Source: Mageeibacillus sp. UBA1257
GTDB lineage: Bacteria; Bacillota; Clostridia; UBA1212; UBA1257
Direction of reading: 5' to 3'
Assembly: GCA_002308775.1 (NCBI GenBank)
Contig: DBVT01000120.1
Location: 25,251-32,037, forward strand
Length of the DNA: 6,787 nt
A program made the translations under genes and the position numbers. Shown in pieces: positions 5,427 to 6,787 of the stretch. The notes below the pieces were generated by a model, which was given only the letters and a program-made list of their open reading frames with translations, searched no databases and was not told the origin of the DNA. Every line of letters starts with the position of its first letter. The stretch's first letter is position 1.

Positions 5427-6464
5427 ATGAGTAAAAAAGATAAAAAAGATTGCGAAAAAGACGGAAACTGCAAGAAATCCCCGAAGATATGCTACGTTGG
5501 CGGGCAGGCACTCATGGAAGGCATAATGATGAGATCGAAGAACGGCTATTCGCAGGTCGTCAGAAATTCGAAAGGACAGATGATGCTGAGCCGCGTGCCG
5601 ATCGAACCTGCCGCGACAAAAAACAGGATACTCAACTGGCCTATTATAAGAGGCTCGTTCAGACTGATCGACTCTCTGACGATAGGAATGAAGACTCTGT
5701 CAAGCTCAGCCGAGATCGCTCTTGACGAGTTTGAAACAGAGGAGGAAAAACAAAAAAGGGAAGAAAAAGAGAGAAAAAAAGCCGAAAGAAAAAAAAGCAA
5801 GGGCAAAGAGGATAAAAAAGACAAGAAAAAAGACGGAGGCTTCGGCTGGGCGCTTGTGCTGTCACTTATACTCTCTCTTGCGATCTCTGTCACATTATTT
5901 ATGCTCCTCCCAAATTTCATCGCGGGACTTGTGATCCCGAAGACCGCTCCGAGGATCTTCTACAATCTGGTCGAAGCTGCTGTCAGGATCGTGATCTTCC
6001 TGCTCTATATGTTCGCGATCTCAAGGATGAAGGATATCCGCCGCGTATTTATGTACCACGGCGCCGAGCACAAAACGATACACTGTTTTGAGAACGACGA
6101 CGAACTGACGGTCGAAAATGTCAGAAAATATTCCAAGCACCATCCGAGATGCGGAACGGCTTTCATGTTCGTGATAGTCATCGTCAGTATACTGATCTAC
6201 TCAGTGCTTCCGAGGTTCGATTTCATCCTGTGGAATATTTTACTCAGGATCGCTCTCCTGCCGCTTATTGCCGGTATCGCATATGAATTCAACAGATTTG
6301 CCGGAAGAAGCGAAAGCGGTATAGCCAAGGTCCTCCGGGCTCCCGGTATGGCTATGCAGCGTTTTACGACGTTTGAACCGGACGACAGCATGATCGAATG
6401 CGCGATCCGGGCCATGGAGCTCGTAATCCCCGATGAAAAAGGATCGGACGCCTGGGGCACCTGA
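5427..6464 (+). CDS. DUF1385 family integral membrane protein (YqhQ-like)
   Basis: A 345-residue membrane protein of unknown biochemical function. DUF1385 hallmarks are clear: GGQALMEGIMMRS (25-37), the MYHGAEHKTIHCFE stretch (209-222), and HHPRCGT (238-244). Hydrophobic segments are at about 139-161, 183-199, 246-263 and 267-286. Between the N-terminal domain and the first helix, residues 102-136 are almost entirely K, E, R and D, a charged linker longer than I would expect for the family, encoded by a strikingly A-rich stretch (about 5735-5840). The conserved histidines and cysteine (H211, H215, C220, H238, H239, C242) could bind metal, but that is inference. The start at 5427 has GGAGA 6 nt upstream. 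prmC follows 30 bp later in the same direction; this pairing recurs in Firmicutes, so a shared operon is likely. Family assignment is strong; function is unknown. Confidence 0.93.
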   Translation: MSKKDKKDCEKDGNCKKSPKICYVGGQALMEGIMMRSKNGYSQVVRNSKGQMMLSRVPIEPAATKNRILNWPIIRGSFRLIDSLTIGMKTLSSSAEIALDEFETEEEKQKREEKERKKAERKKSKGKEDKKDKKKDGGFGWALVLSLILSLAISVTLFMLLPNFIAGLVIPKTAPRIFYNLVEAAVRIVIFLLYMFAISRMKDIRRVFMYHGAEHKTIHCFENDDELTVENVRKYSKHHPRCGTAFMFVIVIVSILIYSVLPRFDFILWNILLRIALLPLIAGIAYEFNRFAGRSESGIAKVLRAPGMAMQRFTTFEPDDSMIECAIRAMELVIPDEKGSDAWGT

Positions 6465-6482
6465 TTCAATTACAACAGGAAC

Positions 6483-6487
6483 GAGGA
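6483..6487 (+). promoter_or_regulatory. Ribosome binding site that selects the TTG start of prmC
   Basis: GAGGA lies 7 nt before TTG at 6495-6497. The next in-frame ATG (6522) has no comparable site and would remove nine residues that match the usual PrmC N-terminus, so the TTG is preferred. Confidence 0.7.
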
Positions 6488-6494
6488 CAGACTC

Positions 6495-6787
6495 TTGAAA
6501 ACATACAACGACCTGACCCTGATGACCAGGAAGAAGCTGATGCAGGCGGATATTCCCGGATATCAGCTGGAATCGAGGCTTCTGGTAGCGCATGCTGCGG
6601 GAAAGCCGGTGACAGAATTGCTGCGGGACATGAATCTGTATACCACGGAAGATGTAGTAGAACGCGTTTCTGCCTATGTAGAGCGCCGTCTCGCGGGAGA
6701 ACCTGTGGCCTATATAACCGGGACATGGGAATTCTACGGGTTGCCGATGGTAATTACTCCGGATGTGTTGATTCCCCGCATGGACAC
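6495..6787 (+). CDS. prmC: Peptide chain release factor N5-glutamine methyltransferase PrmC (3' part cut by window edge)
   Basis: The first 97 residues of the enzyme that methylates the glutamine of the GGQ motif in release factors RF1 and RF2 using S-adenosylmethionine, improving translation termination. Visible is the N-terminal helical substrate-binding domain (MKTYNDLTLM onward, reading TTG as Met), then the family signature GEPVAYITGTWEFYGL and VLIPRMDT at about residues 76-97, matching the usual 'geP.qYi.G..eFyGl....vLIPR.eT'. The methyl-transfer domain with its NPPY motif lies beyond the window. The full protein is usually about 280-290 residues. The start is a TTG supported by GAGGA 7 nt upstream. 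It follows the DUF1385 gene by 30 bp in the same reading frame, separated by one TGA with no other stop before the TTG. prfA is the common neighbour and may lie just outside (inference). Confidence 0.93.
   Translation, partial: MKTYNDLTLMTRKKLMQADIPGYQLESRLLVAHAAGKPVTELLRDMNLYTTEDVVERVSAYVERRLAGEPVAYITGTWEFYGLPMVITPDVLIPRMD

Noticed and set aside
5260..5511. Minus-strand 83-codon frame between murD and the DUF1385 gene.
   Set aside because: It overlaps the start of the DUF1385 gene in antisense and spans both divergent promoters, with no family resemblance.
5546..5920. Minus-strand 124-codon frame with hydrophobic, Phe/Ser-rich sequence.
   Set aside because: It is the antisense reading of the lysine-rich linker (AAA/GAA read as TTT/TTC), which creates an artificial hydrophobic protein.

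Overview
The window looks like chromosomal DNA of a Gram-positive anaerobe of the class Clostridia, plausibly Lachnospiraceae or a relative. This is inferred from several things. There is a MalF-type sugar ABC permease beside a very long solute-binding protein. MurD carries the clostridial-style 'SPNHLN' and 'SSIDSSPNRT' motifs. A DUF1385 (YqhQ-like) membrane protein lies directly before prmC, a common Firmicutes arrangement. Promoters are close to the sigma-A consensus, and GC is moderate by eye. No mobile element, CRISPR array, rRNA or tRNA was seen.

Layout. Positions 1-3631 (minus strand) hold the start of a carbohydrate-import operon: a 1038-residue membrane-anchored solute-binding protein is read first, then a MalF-like permease that runs off the left edge. 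The operon has a perfect TTGACA-N17-TATAAT promoter at 3765-3793. A 25-bp dyad covers its -10 and start region, and two 16-nt direct repeats sit 21 nt apart in the roughly 125-nt leader. Positions 3845-5263 (minus strand) hold murD, a cytoplasmic peptidoglycan precursor ligase. The 163-bp stretch 5264-5426 is a divergent promoter region. Positions 5427-6787 (plus strand) hold a DUF1385 membrane protein and then the 5' part of prmC, the release-factor glutamine methyltransferase, which runs off the right edge. prmC uses a TTG start.

How the genes work together. The two minus-strand transport genes form one import system: the binding protein captures a sugar or oligosaccharide outside the membrane and passes it to the permease pair, whose second half and ATPase are not visible. 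The binding protein is the most unusual item. It has an uncleaved-looking N-terminal membrane helix and no lipobox cysteine. It has two related jelly-roll-like modules, the second interrupted by a roughly 134-residue mostly helical insert. Its C-terminal binding domain contains an EF-hand-like calcium loop. murD and DUF1385-prmC are housekeeping genes with no evident functional link to the transporter.

Nothing here is clearly a new defence or mobile system. The best leads are the architecture of the binding protein and its regulatory region.
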